Positions 1 through 10,435 of a stretch of 64,000 nucleotides of DNA are shown here, one piece after another. Below the pieces are notes generated by a model that saw only the letters and a list, made by a program, of their open reading frames with translations, did no database searches and was not told where the DNA came from. Made by a program: the position numbers and the translations under genes. Origin of the DNA: Acanthopleuribacter pedis (GTDB lineage: Bacteria > Acidobacteriota > Holophagae > Acanthopleuribacterales > Acanthopleuribacteraceae); assembly GCF_017377855.1 (NCBI RefSeq), contig NZ_JAFREP010000030.1, forward strand, positions 1 through 64,000, written 5' to 3'. Position 1 is the first letter of the stretch; each line of letters opens with the position of its first letter.

Positions 1-87
1 GGTTCCCATTCCGAACACCGTAGTTAAGTCCGATAGAGCCGATGATACTGGGGTTCGACCCTGGGAAAGTAGGTCACTGCCAGAGCC
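1..87 (+). rRNA. rrf: 5S ribosomal RNA, 3' part (5' end outside window)
   Basis: The window opens inside a 5S rRNA. The segment with CCATTCCGAACA, then GTTAAGTCCG and the late TAGGTCACTGCCAG match the conserved loop B/C and 3' strand of bacterial 5S RNA. The 5' third and the rest of the rRNA operon lie upstream of the window. A strong hairpin plus T-run follows directly, as expected at the end of an rRNA operon. The exact 3' end is estimated from pairing convention. Confidence 0.9.
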
Positions 88-98
88 ACACACTGAAG

Positions 99-126
99 AG
101 CCCGCGAAAGCGGGCTTTTCTTATTT
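99..126 (+). terminator. Rho-independent terminator after 5S rRNA
   Basis: A perfect 7-bp stem AGCCCGC/GCGGGCT closes a GAAA tetraloop and runs into TTTTCTTATTT. It sits about 12 nt after the 5S 3' end. Confidence 0.9.
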
Positions 127-183
127 CCGGCTGTTTGTTGGTTCCCAGCGGGCGGGCTCGTTGACGATCTGGGAACAGGTAAT

Positions 184-325
184 GCATGTTGGTCGATCCG
201 GCGTATACCGGCCGTGGTTTTCCGATAAACGGAATGCATGGCGGGGTGGTTGATCGGGCGTATGGCGGCCATGGTTTTCCGATAAACGGAATGCCTGGTG
301 GGGTGATTCATCCGGCGTGTGCTAA
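184..325. repeat. 57-bp imperfect tandem array (about 2.5 units)
   Basis: The segment GGTTTTCCGATAAACGGAAT occurs with its T-run at 218-221 and again 57 bp later, and a third partial unit follows. 57 is a multiple of three, so one frame stays open through the array, but no ribosome binding site or protein-like composition supports translation. It abuts repeat core R2 copy a on the 5' side of that core. Confidence 0.8.
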
Positions 326-500
326 ACGTACACGCACACCGCCATGCGGGGCCCATGCTTTATTTGAACGTGAGGCGGCGCCGAACCTCTTCCCGCTGCC
401 CTGGAGGGGCTAACTATGGCAGCCCGGGGTCAAGGAACGAAGTGACTGCAACCCTGGGTCGCTTCGATTAACCGGAAACCCAGTCCTGAAGGGACTGGCG
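325..500 (+). repeat. Dispersed repeat core R2, copy a
   Basis: About 180 bp shared with 705-890 (inverted) and 19365-19540. Common landmarks in order: an A/T-rich TTTGAAC or TTTCAAAT block, a CCTGGAGG-type short hairpin, CTATGGCAG or CTATGTCAG, a CCCGGGGT...ACCCTGGGT inverted pair about 20 nt apart, and a closing CCTGAAGGG hairpin. No open frame is conserved between copies, so this reads as a structured intergenic repeat rather than a gene. Confidence 0.75.
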
Positions 501-559
501 GCGGAACCCTTTCCACCATCGGAACGCCCGTGAAAAAATCGTCACCTTTGTTGGGTTCC

Positions 560-695
560 TGATCGGAAAACCGAAACGCTCGCGTGGCAACCCACGGAAA
601 ACCGAAACGCCCGCGTGGCAAGCCACGGAACACCGAAACGCCTGCACGGCAATCCACGGAAAACCGAAACGCTCGTTTGGTTTCTCGATGACATC
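560..695. repeat. 31-bp tandem array (4 units)
   Basis: The block CCGAAACGC recurs at 571, 602, 633 and 664, exactly 31 bp apart, each unit carrying GGAAAACC and a GTGGCAA-CCACGG short palindrome. There is no spacer between units, so it is not a CRISPR array. It lies between two inverted copies of R2 (325-500 and 705-890). Confidence 0.85.
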
Positions 696-704
696 GGCGT
701 ATCC

Positions 705-890
705 CGAAAGGGCTTCGGGGCCGGCACTTTCAGCGCCTGCGTTTCGGAAACCGCGGTGACCCAGGGTAGGTCCCTTTTTCAAAGGGCCCGACCCTTCGCT
801 GCCATAGTTAGTCCTTACAGGACAGCGGGTTGTGGTCCGCCTTCGGCGAACGTTTAAATCAACGGTGGGCCCGGCATGGCGGTGTGTTCG
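705..890 (-). repeat. Dispersed repeat core R2, copy b (inverted)
   Basis: The reverse complement reads through the same landmarks as copy a: CACACCGCCATG, a TTTAAACG block, ACTAACTATGGCAG at 798-811, the CCCTGGGT partner at 761-769 and the closing CCGAAGCCCTTTCGG hairpin at 709-727. Together with copy a it forms a large inverted repeat enclosing the 31-bp array. Confidence 0.7.
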
Positions 891-894
891 TCCC

Positions 895-1110
895 TTCAGG
901 ACGAACGGAACGAACGGGATCGCATTGGTCGGGATTCCATCGGTGGTTGCAACGACGCCCCCAGGGCCAACCGTGATGGGAGAACGAACCGGATCGCGAT
1001 GGTTGGGACCACATCGGTGGTTGTAACGGCGGCAAGGGTGCGAACCGCCATGCGGGGGAACGAACCGGGTCGCGATGGTTGGGATCTCGTCGGTGGTTGC
1101 AACGACCCCA
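895..1110. repeat. About 75-bp imperfect tandem array (3 units)
   Basis: CGGTGGTTG followed by AACG occurs at 941, 1015 and 1091, with the preceding ATCGCGATGGTTGGGA and ACGAACCGG blocks also repeated. Period is 74-76 bp. It lies on the outer side of R2 copy b. Nothing else is visible between 1110 and the terminator at about 1176. Confidence 0.75.
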
Positions 1111-1175
1111 AAGTGCCGAGCCTGTACCGTGGGACGAAATGGGAAACATGCCTGACGGCGGCATCCGCGTCCAAA

Positions 1176-1211
1176 TGAAAAAGCCCGCCGGACGTTTTCA
1201 CGTCGGCGGGC
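1176..1211 (-). terminator. Rho-independent terminator of rocD
   Basis: On the minus strand, about 25 nt past the rocD stop, a GC-rich hairpin (GCCCGCCGACG with CGTCCGGCGGGC, one bulge) is followed by TTTTTCATTT. Confidence 0.85.
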
Positions 1212-1236
1212 ATTGCCTGTTTTTTATGCGTGTTGG

Positions 1237-2457
1237 TTATTCGGCGTCGGTCAGGACGCGGGCCAATAGATCCAGTGAACCGTCCAGTTGCTCTTTGGTG
1301 ATCACCAGCGGTGGGGCCAAACGGATGGTGTGGGTGTGGGTTTCTTTGCAGAGCAGGCCCTCTTGTTGGAGGCGCTCACAGAAACGACGGGCGCCACCCG
1401 CTGAGGGATGCAGCTCAATGCCGGCCCAGAGACCGATGCCGCGTACTTCCTTGATGTGTGGGGAATCAATGGCGCGAACGCGTTCCAGCATGTAATCGCC
1501 GAGTGTCGCCGATTGTTCGATCAGGTTCTCCTCGACGAGGACGTCGAGCGCGGCCGAGGCAACAGCGCACGCCAGTGGGTTACCGCCGTACGTGGAGCCG
1601 TGGGTTCCCGGGGTGAAAACCTTCATGAGGTCTTCGTTGGCCAAGAACGCGGAGACCGGGTAGATGCCGCCGGAGAGCGCTTTGCCGATGGTAACGCCGT
1701 CGGGGCGAACGCCCTCGTGCTCAAAGGCAAACATGCGACCGGTCCGGCCGAGGCCGGACTGGATTTCGTCGCAAACCATGATAATGCGGTGTTCATCGCA
1801 AACGGCACGCAGCTCTTTGAGGAAACCCTTGGGTGGCATGACCACGCCGCCTTCACCCTGAACCGGTTCGAACAAGATGCCGCAAGTGTTTTCGTTGATC
1901 AGTGCCTTTAGTGCGTCCATGTTGCCGTACTCGGCCACGTGGAAACCCGGCGCGAAGGGACCAAATCCCGCGGTGGTGGTGTCGTCGGTAGAAAAACCAA
2001 TAATGGTGGTGGTGCGGCCGTGGAAATTGCCGTCCATGACGATGATCTCGGCTTTGTCCGCCGCAATCCCTTTGTGCTCATAACCCCACTTGCGCATGGC
2101 TTTGATCGCGGTTTCTACCGCCTCGGCGCCACTGTTCATCAACAGGGCTTTGTCGAAACCGGTCAACTTGTTCAGTTTCTCCAGCAAGGGCGGGAACTTG
2201 TCGTTGCGGAACGCGCGCGAGGTTAAAGAGAGTACTTTGGCCTGTTCGGTCAAGGCTTCGACGATGCGCGGATGGTTATGACCCTGGTTGACGGCTGAGT
2301 AAGCGGCCAGAAAATCGAGATAACGTTTGCCTTCAACGTCCCAAACATAAGCGCCTTCGCCGCGGCAAAGAACGACATCCAGTGGATGGTAATTGTGTGC
2401 ACCGAATTTTTCTTCTTGTTCAATCAGTGCTGTTGAGCTTTGTGCAGTTGTCGACAT
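1237..2457 (-). CDS. rocD: Ornithine--oxo-acid transaminase (RocD)
   Basis: 406 aa, the usual length for this class-III PLP aminotransferase. It moves the delta-amino group of ornithine to 2-oxoglutarate, giving glutamate semialdehyde, linking arginine/ornithine breakdown to proline and glutamate. N-terminal KFGAHNYHPLDVVLCRGEGA and GHNHPRI are typical of ornithine aminotransferases. MNSGAEAVETAIK (about 107-119) binds PLP phosphate, and VCDEIQSGLGRTG (228-240) includes the PLP-contacting Asp. K259 in TIGKALSGG is the Schiff-base lysine. The gene is monocistronic, divergent from the DUF4388 gene and closed by a clear terminator. Acetylornithine aminotransferase (argD) is a less likely alternative given the N-terminal signature. 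Confidence 0.95.
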   Translation of the reverse strand: MSTTAQSSTALIEQEEKFGAHNYHPLDVVLCRGEGAYVWDVEGKRYLDFLAAYSAVNQGHNHPRIVEALTEQAKVLSLTSRAFRNDKFPPLLEKLNKLTGFDKALLMNSGAEAVETAIKAMRKWGYEHKGIAADKAEIIVMDGNFHGRTTTIIGFSTDDTTTAGFGPFAPGFHVAEYGNMDALKALINENTCGILFEPVQGEGGVVMPPKGFLKELRAVCDEHRIIMVCDEIQSGLGRTGRMFAFEHEGVRPDGVTIGKALSGGIYPVSAFLANEDLMKVFTPGTHGSTYGGNPLACAVASAALDVLVEENLIEQSATLGDYMLERVRAIDSPHIKEVRGIGLWAGIELHPSAGGARRFCERLQQEGLLCKETHTHTIRLAPPLVITKEQLDGSLDLLARVLTDAE

Positions 2458-5891
<3,434 letters not shown>

Positions 5892-5973
5892 CCGGTGACC
5901 CTAATACGCGGGGCTGTCCCATAACCGCGATCTGCCCAGATCTATTCTGGTGGGCACGGGATTCGAGATTTTC

Positions 5974-6193
5974 CTAGTCTGCATTGCTTACCAGAAGTTC
6001 TGCTGCGGCGTTGAAATAGCTGCGATGACTTAGGTTACTCGGCTGCACCGTTGCAAAGCAACGGTGGGACAGCCTCGACGTAGCGCTGCTGCGCCGAAAG
6101 GTCGGCCCCGCTACCTTTGCCCTCGGTCGTAACCTGTGTCCTCACAGCGATTTCAAAGCCTCGCGACGAATTCTGGTGAGCCATGCGGGCTAA
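5974..6193 (-). repeat. Palindromic-end repeat R1, copy A
   Basis: Reverse-oriented copy of the R1 family. It starts CTAG-TCTGCATTGCTTACCAG and ends CATGCGGGCTAA. Internally it holds CTCGACGTAGCGCTGC and CGCCGAAAGGTCGG, the reverse complement of the block seen in copies B and C. The right terminus includes CTA at 6190-6192, which is the stop codon of the adjacent minus-strand TPR gene. It occupies most of the space between that gene and the DUF4388 gene. Confidence 0.8.
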
Positions 6194-6906
6194 GAGGCCG
6201 CTTCGGCGGCCTGGGCTATTTCGGCCTCGAACTGGGCCAGTAAAGCCCGGCTTTTTTCTAATTGCGCCGCGATAAAGCGTTTGTTGGGCTGGGCGAAAGT
6301 ATTTTGAAAAAGGGTATTGTCTTTGCTGACCACCTTTCTCAGGATGATCACGGCCTCTTCCAGTTCCCCGTCGGCGGCATGGAGGCAGGCGCGTTGTCGC
6401 GCAAAAACCGTACCTTCGTATTTTTTGCGCAGCCGCGGCAAGAGCAGCTCTCGTGCCGACTCGCGCGGACCGAAAGTCAAAAATGCCTCGATCTGAAGTT
6501 CGAGAACCGAGTCATCCTTGGGGAAAGCGGCACGGAGCCGTTCGCATAACTTCAAACATGGCGCTGCTTCTCTTTGGTCGAGGTAGGCGCGGGCGGCAAA
6601 CAAGCGCACGTGGCGGTGATGAAAGGTATCGAAGGGAAAGGCTTGGTACAGTGCCACGGCCAGATCGTCCCGTTCGATGGTGCGCAAATAATCGATCACC
6701 TCGATCAGCCGACCTTCGCCGCGTTTTTCCTTGATCCAGGCGACAAGAATTTGCAGATCAGGTGGATCGCTGTCGTTAAAGCGCCGAAACACACGCTGTA
6801 ATTGACCCAAGCGGTTGCGTTTCACCAGGTAGGAGAACAGCGCGGCAGGCAGCAGCAACCCGATGATGAGGAACAAGTGGAGATAAATAACATGGATATA
6901 CGACAT
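6190..6906 (-). CDS. Membrane-anchored TPR-like protein
   Basis: 238 aa. The start at 6906 was chosen over the open extension to 7113 because an AAGGA site lies just upstream and a membrane segment follows at once (about residues 6-26, YLHLFLIIGLLLPAALFSYL). The rest is helical, with TPR-like pairs (RLIEVIDYLRTIERDDLAVALYQ; LFAARAYLDQREAAPCLKLCERL; LQIEAFLTFGPRESARELL). No catalytic motif is seen. It begins one nucleotide after the stop of the glycosyltransferase gene, so it is translated from the same mRNA, and it may scaffold the glycosyltransferases at the membrane (inference). Its TAG stop lies inside the terminus of repeat R1. Confidence 0.7.
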   Translation of the reverse strand: MSYIHVIYLHLFLIIGLLLPAALFSYLVKRNRLGQLQRVFRRFNDSDPPDLQILVAWIKEKRGEGRLIEVIDYLRTIERDDLAVALYQAFPFDTFHHRHVRLFAARAYLDQREAAPCLKLCERLRAAFPKDDSVLELQIEAFLTFGPRESARELLLPRLRKKYEGTVFARQRACLHAADGELEEAVIILRKVVSKDNTLFQNTFAQPNKRFIAAQLEKSRALLAQFEAEIAQAAEAAS

Positions 6907-6907
6907 T

Positions 6908-7639
6908 TCACGTCCTTGCAGGTACCGCTTTGACCGGCTCGAGGAACCGGTACTTAAAGATGGTGTAGAGAATTTTGGTGCCGGCGCGAACACAGCCGGA
7001 AAGCGTGCCGGAAATTTTCGATTGCCCGATGCGGGCGCGGTAGCGAACCGGGATTTCGCTGGTTCGCAAACCGTGGCCGAGCGCCTTAATTTGCATTTCG
7101 ATGGTCCAACCAAAGTTGGTGTCCGCCATTTGTAGGCGTTGCAAGGCGTGCCAGCCGATGGCGCGGAAGGGGCCTAGGTCGCTGTAATCGGCGCGCCAGA
7201 ACAGACGCATCAGGCGCGTTGCCAGCCAGTTACCAAAGCGTTGCGTGATGGTCAGGCTCCCTTTTTCCGCGACACCGCGTGTACGCGAGCCCAGCACCAT
7301 GTCGGCTTCGTCGGCCAAAATCGGTGCCACCAAGTCGCTCATGTGATCGGGGTGGTCGCTGCGGTCGCCGTCGAGGAAGACCACCACATCGGGTGGGTCC
7401 TCCGCCATCGCGGCCAGCCCGGCCAGACAGGCGCGACCATAACCGGCGACAGGGCAATCCACCACACGGGCACCGGCCGCTCGTGCTGCCTCGGCGGTGC
7501 GGTCGGTCGAACCGTTGTCGACCACCACGATGGTGCGGACCAAGTCGCGGCTGATCTCCTGCAGTACCAACGGCAGGGCGGCTTCCTCGTTGCGGGCGGG
7601 GATGAGCACGTCAATGGTGGGTGAGGGTTGGGTTGTCAC
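6908..7639 (-). CDS. Family 2 glycosyltransferase (polyprenyl-phosphate sugar transferase type)
   Basis: 243 aa. N-terminal VLIPARNEEAALPLVLQEI and VVDNGSTDRTAEAARAAGA form the GT-A nucleotide-sugar fold, and FLDGDRSDHP (about 89-98) carries the DxD-like metal site. GSRTRGVAEKGSLT and the later FRAIGWHAL resemble DPM1/DPG synthase-like enzymes that load a sugar on a polyprenyl phosphate. There is no C-terminal membrane pair, so it is peripheral. It lies 19 nt after the GT-C gene, whose family uses polyprenyl-linked donors, so the two may act in sequence (inference). The donor sugar cannot be told. Confidence 0.85.
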   Translation of the reverse strand: MTTQPSPTIDVLIPARNEEAALPLVLQEISRDLVRTIVVVDNGSTDRTAEAARAAGARVVDCPVAGYGRACLAGLAAMAEDPPDVVVFLDGDRSDHPDHMSDLVAPILADEADMVLGSRTRGVAEKGSLTITQRFGNWLATRLMRLFWRADYSDLGPFRAIGWHALQRLQMADTNFGWTIEMQIKALGHGLRTSEIPVRYRARIGQSKISGTLSGCVRAGTKILYTIFKYRFLEPVKAVPART

Positions 7640-7658
7640 GGGTTCCTCCCTGGGAGAA

Positions 7659-8897
7659 TCATCGCCGAGGGCGTAGTTGGATGAAACAGAAAAGCAGGCC
7701 CACCCATTCCACGATGAGCCAAAGGGTGGGGAGGTGCCAGACGCCCGCGAGGTGCCAATTGGGTAACACGCGGTAGGAGAGGCAACTAAAAACGTAAGCC
7801 GCCAGCAGCCAAGGGTGTGCTTTGGAACGGGTCAACGGCAGCAGCCACAACAAGTACCAAGGATAAACGGTTGGGCTCAAACAGAGAAGGGCGATCCAGG
7901 CCCAGCAAGCGCGGTCGCGCACGCGCCAAGGGCGCAACCACAGCCAGAGCCACGTGAGCAGCATGATTCCCGTGAGCAAGGCGCGTACCCAAGAGGCCGG
8001 TAGGGCGGGGTAAAGGGCTGTGAAAAGGGGGTTGTTGAAGTACCAATGTAACGAAAATGCGCCGGGCGAGCGCAGCAGGGCGGCGCCGTCCTCGGCGAAC
8101 GGCAGATACAACAGCAATGAGCCGGCCACGCCGAGCACCGCAAACTGAAGCTGCCGCCGTCGCGGCCAATCTCGCCAAGGGAACAGCGTGAGGACCACCG
8201 GGACCAGTTTTATGCCGAACAGGGCGATCCCCGCCGCGGCCCCCCGCCACAGTCGGCCGCGTTGCATGAACACCAGCATGGCGTACAGCGCGGGAATTCC
8301 GAGCGCATCCAGGTGGGCGTTCCAGAGACCTTCTACCAGCAGGAGCGGATTTCCCAGCAACAACAGGGTTTGCCGCGTCGATAAGAAGGCGCGGCAACTA
8401 AGTATCGCTAGCAGCAGCAGGCACTTCCATGGGAACACATGGTGGCCGAGTGCATCGGCCGCGCGGAAGGCGAGTTGGCTGAGTGGTGGGTAGATCGCGG
8501 GAAGATGGGCGTGGTTGATGGCGGGTTCCGCCGGATGATGGAGTTGGTCAAAGAGGGTGTCCGGTGGATGGGCAAAGGGTGAATAGCCGTGGTTTTGGAC
8601 GTGGCCTTCCCAAAGGTAGCGATGGTAATCGTCGCTGAGTCGGGGGGGGGCCGGGAGCGCGGTGATGACAAAGGGAAGGATGACCGCGAGAAGCACGCGT
8701 GAATCGCGATGTTGCTGGTGGAGGCGTAGCCAAGCCAAGCTGTAAAGGAGCAGGGCGACCGGGTAAGGTGCCCAGCTCGGTTGTGCGAGCGCGGCGAGCC
8801 AAGCGATCAAAGCGGTGACCGCGAGCGTGGCAAGGCTCACGCCCTCGCCGAGGCCTGGGGCAAAGCCGCGTGGGCCTGTGGGAAGCGGCGCCTTCAT
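7659..8897 (-). CDS. Polytopic GT-C type glycosyltransferase (mannosyltransferase-like)
   Basis: 412 aa with about ten hydrophobic helices. The first extracytoplasmic loop has LSDDYHRYLWEGHVQNHGYS and then PF-HPP (about 88-115), where an acidic pair and the R-Y-WEG pattern are typical of polyprenol-phosphate-hexose dependent GT-C enzymes (DUF2029/GT87-like). A second conserved area reads HAHLPAIYPPLSQ. The protein would move a sugar from a lipid-phosphate donor on the outer face of the inner membrane. Its ATG overlaps the stop of the upstream transferase gene (ATGA), showing coupled translation. The acceptor is unknown. Confidence 0.75.
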   Translation of the reverse strand: MKAPLPTGPRGFAPGLGEGVSLATLAVTALIAWLAALAQPSWAPYPVALLLYSLAWLRLHQQHRDSRVLLAVILPFVITALPAPPRLSDDYHRYLWEGHVQNHGYSPFAHPPDTLFDQLHHPAEPAINHAHLPAIYPPLSQLAFRAADALGHHVFPWKCLLLLAILSCRAFLSTRQTLLLLGNPLLLVEGLWNAHLDALGIPALYAMLVFMQRGRLWRGAAAGIALFGIKLVPVVLTLFPWRDWPRRRQLQFAVLGVAGSLLLYLPFAEDGAALLRSPGAFSLHWYFNNPLFTALYPALPASWVRALLTGIMLLTWLWLWLRPWRVRDRACWAWIALLCLSPTVYPWYLLWLLPLTRSKAHPWLLAAYVFSCLSYRVLPNWHLAGVWHLPTLWLIVEWVGLLFCFIQLRPRR

Positions 8898-9694
8898 CAG
8901 AACAGTTCGGAATCGATTTCCTTATCTTTGACGATCAGCTCGTCGATGGGCAGGCTGTTGTACAGACCGTCGTTCAAGGATTGTTCCATGCTTTGGATTG
9001 CTTGGCGCTGCTGCTCGGTCATTTCGGTTGAATCGGTGGTGCGCAGGGCGATGAGGTCGATCTTTTTGGCGAGAAAGTGTTCTTCCGGTAACTTGCGCCG
9101 GAACGCACTGAGATCGTCGATGGTATCGATGTCTTGTTTTTCTTCCAGTTGGTGGACCGTCTTCTCGCGCACTTCAATTTTATCGAGGGTGGTTTCCAGT
9201 ACGGTTTCGGTGCTCCAATGGATGTCCTCGAAAAGCCAGGGGTTGTATTCCTTGAGTGCGATGAGATAGTATCCGCCGTCGCTGGCCGGACCGACCACGA
9301 AATCGTGGTGATCGAGTTCGCCGAACATGGCGTCGATGCTTTCCTCGCTGAAGCCAATGCAATCGGAGCCGATGAGGGCGATTTTTTGGTAACCCTCGTC
9401 AAGCGCACGGTCGACGGCGCAGCTCAGACGGGTTCCCAGGTCGCCGCGTTCTTGTTCCCAGAAGGTCCAGTTGGAGCCCAGCCAGGTTTCGAATTGTTCC
9501 TGGTCGTGTTGCGGATCGTAGCAGAGCACCAAGTCGTATCCGCCTTCCATGGGATAGACCTCGGTAATAAGGCGCTCGGCCAGTGAGGCGTAAAGGTCGA
9601 CGGCGTGTTCGTCGCCAATCTCCGCGGCGAGTCGGGTTTTGACGTGGCCGGGTGCCGGAAACTTCAGAAAACAAATCAGTGCGGACGATGTCAT
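8897..9694 (-). CDS. DUF2064/TIGR04282 family glycosyltransferase-like protein
   Basis: 265 aa from ATG 9694, which has GGGAAG just upstream; an in-frame ATG at 9706 adds four residues. Start CFLKFPAPGHVKTRLA is the hallmark of the DUF2064 family (rSAM/selenodomain-associated transferase 1), a nucleotidyl/glycosyl-transferase A fold. IALIGSDCIG (about 112-121) and VGPASDGGYYLIAL (137-150) are further family blocks. The family often sits beside a second DUF2283-type transferase in sugar or arsenosugar loci. Here it heads a four-gene operon with a GT-C enzyme, a GT2 enzyme and a TPR membrane protein. The substrate is unknown. Confidence 0.85.
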   Translation of the reverse strand: MTSSALICFLKFPAPGHVKTRLAAEIGDEHAVDLYASLAERLITEVYPMEGGYDLVLCYDPQHDQEQFETWLGSNWTFWEQERGDLGTRLSCAVDRALDEGYQKIALIGSDCIGFSEESIDAMFGELDHHDFVVGPASDGGYYLIALKEYNPWLFEDIHWSTETVLETTLDKIEVREKTVHQLEEKQDIDTIDDLSAFRRKLPEEHFLAKKIDLIALRTTDSTEMTEQQRQAIQSMEQSLNDGLYNSLPIDELIVKDKEIDSELF

Positions 9695-10216
9695 GCTACT
9701 TCCCATTTTTCAAAATCATCAGCCCGGTCACGGGGAGCGGGCCTCCCATGGTACCAGGATTTTAGGGTTCCAAGGATACCCTTGCGTGGGTTTGATGGTG
9801 GTTGCCGGCGGGAGAGGCTTGGGATGGGTCATTTTTCAGGAATGCAGGATGAAAAGAGGCAGGCAAGGATGAATCGAGGATGCGGATAAACCCGTAGCTT
9901 CGTTATTCAGAATCAATGCGGGATGATTGCCAATGTTTAACATTCGTAAAGTGGGTCTACCCCAAATGGGTGGACAGTTAATTAAGCAACACGCGCTCGG
10001 GCATATCGCATTTATCCGAATTCGTTTGGGCCGGCGCCTCCCAAGGTTGAGAATAAATGGGTGACAGTCACCTTCAAACGCCGGCTAAACAAAGAACGGG
10101 TTTATCCGTATGCGCGATCCATCATGCGAGGGAACAACCGCCCATCGCCATCCTCTATCAATCCGGGCATCCTGAGAAAAAAAGAATCCCAAGCCAAACT
10201 CCGGTTTAACAACCGC
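9695..10216. repeat. Gene-free stretch with two degenerate R3 repeats in inverted orientation
   Basis: No coding signal. Plus-oriented R3 copy at about 9800-9915 (GGCTTGGGAT, TTTTTCAGGAATGC, then GATGCGGATAAACCCGT at 9879-9895). A minus-oriented R3 copy lies at about 10095-10205 (ACGGGTTTATCCG at 10096-10108, CGCGATCCATCATGCGAGGG, ATCCCAAGCC). The 13-bp ends at 9883-9895 and 10096-10108 are exact inverted repeats. Related sequence recurs at 42.0-43.0 kb. Confidence 0.6.
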
Positions 10217-10421
10217 CTAGCCCGCATTTCTCACAAGGATTCGTCGCGAGAAGCAGAAAGCCTTGTGAGTACGAAGATTACGACCGAGAGACGGAACAGG
10301 GGTCCGACCTTTCGGCGTATCAGCGCTACGGCGAAGGCGGCTCGACCGAGTAACGCCGCCCCCTCGTAATCCCATGGCTTTCGGCTTCGTAGCAGCATGA
10401 CTTGTGAGAAATGCGGGCTAG
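10217..10421 (+). repeat. Palindromic-end repeat R1, copy B (best-preserved)
   Basis: 205 bp bounded by CTAGCCCGCATTTCTCAC on the left and its inverted form GTGAGAAATGCGGGCTAG on the right, a perfect terminal inverted repeat. Just inside the left end, CTCACAAGG pairs with CCTTGTGAG about 22 nt later to form a hairpin. The interior holds GGTCCGACCTTTCGGCG, AGCGCTACGGCGAAGGCGG and CCCCCTCGTAATC. There is no open frame and no transposase, so any mobility would be supplied in trans. Confidence 0.85.
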
Positions 10422-10435
10422 ATCCGCCCCTCTTT

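Noticed and set aside
186-413. Open frame of 75 codons through the 57-bp array
   Set aside because: Kept open only because 57 is a multiple of three; no ribosome site and repeat-driven composition.
560-695. Possible CRISPR array (31-bp period)
   Set aside because: The whole 31-bp unit repeats with no unique spacers, and no cas genes are nearby.
6907-7113. 69-residue extension of the membrane TPR protein
   Set aside because: It would overlap the glycosyltransferase gene; an AAGGA site and the membrane segment fit the start at 6906.
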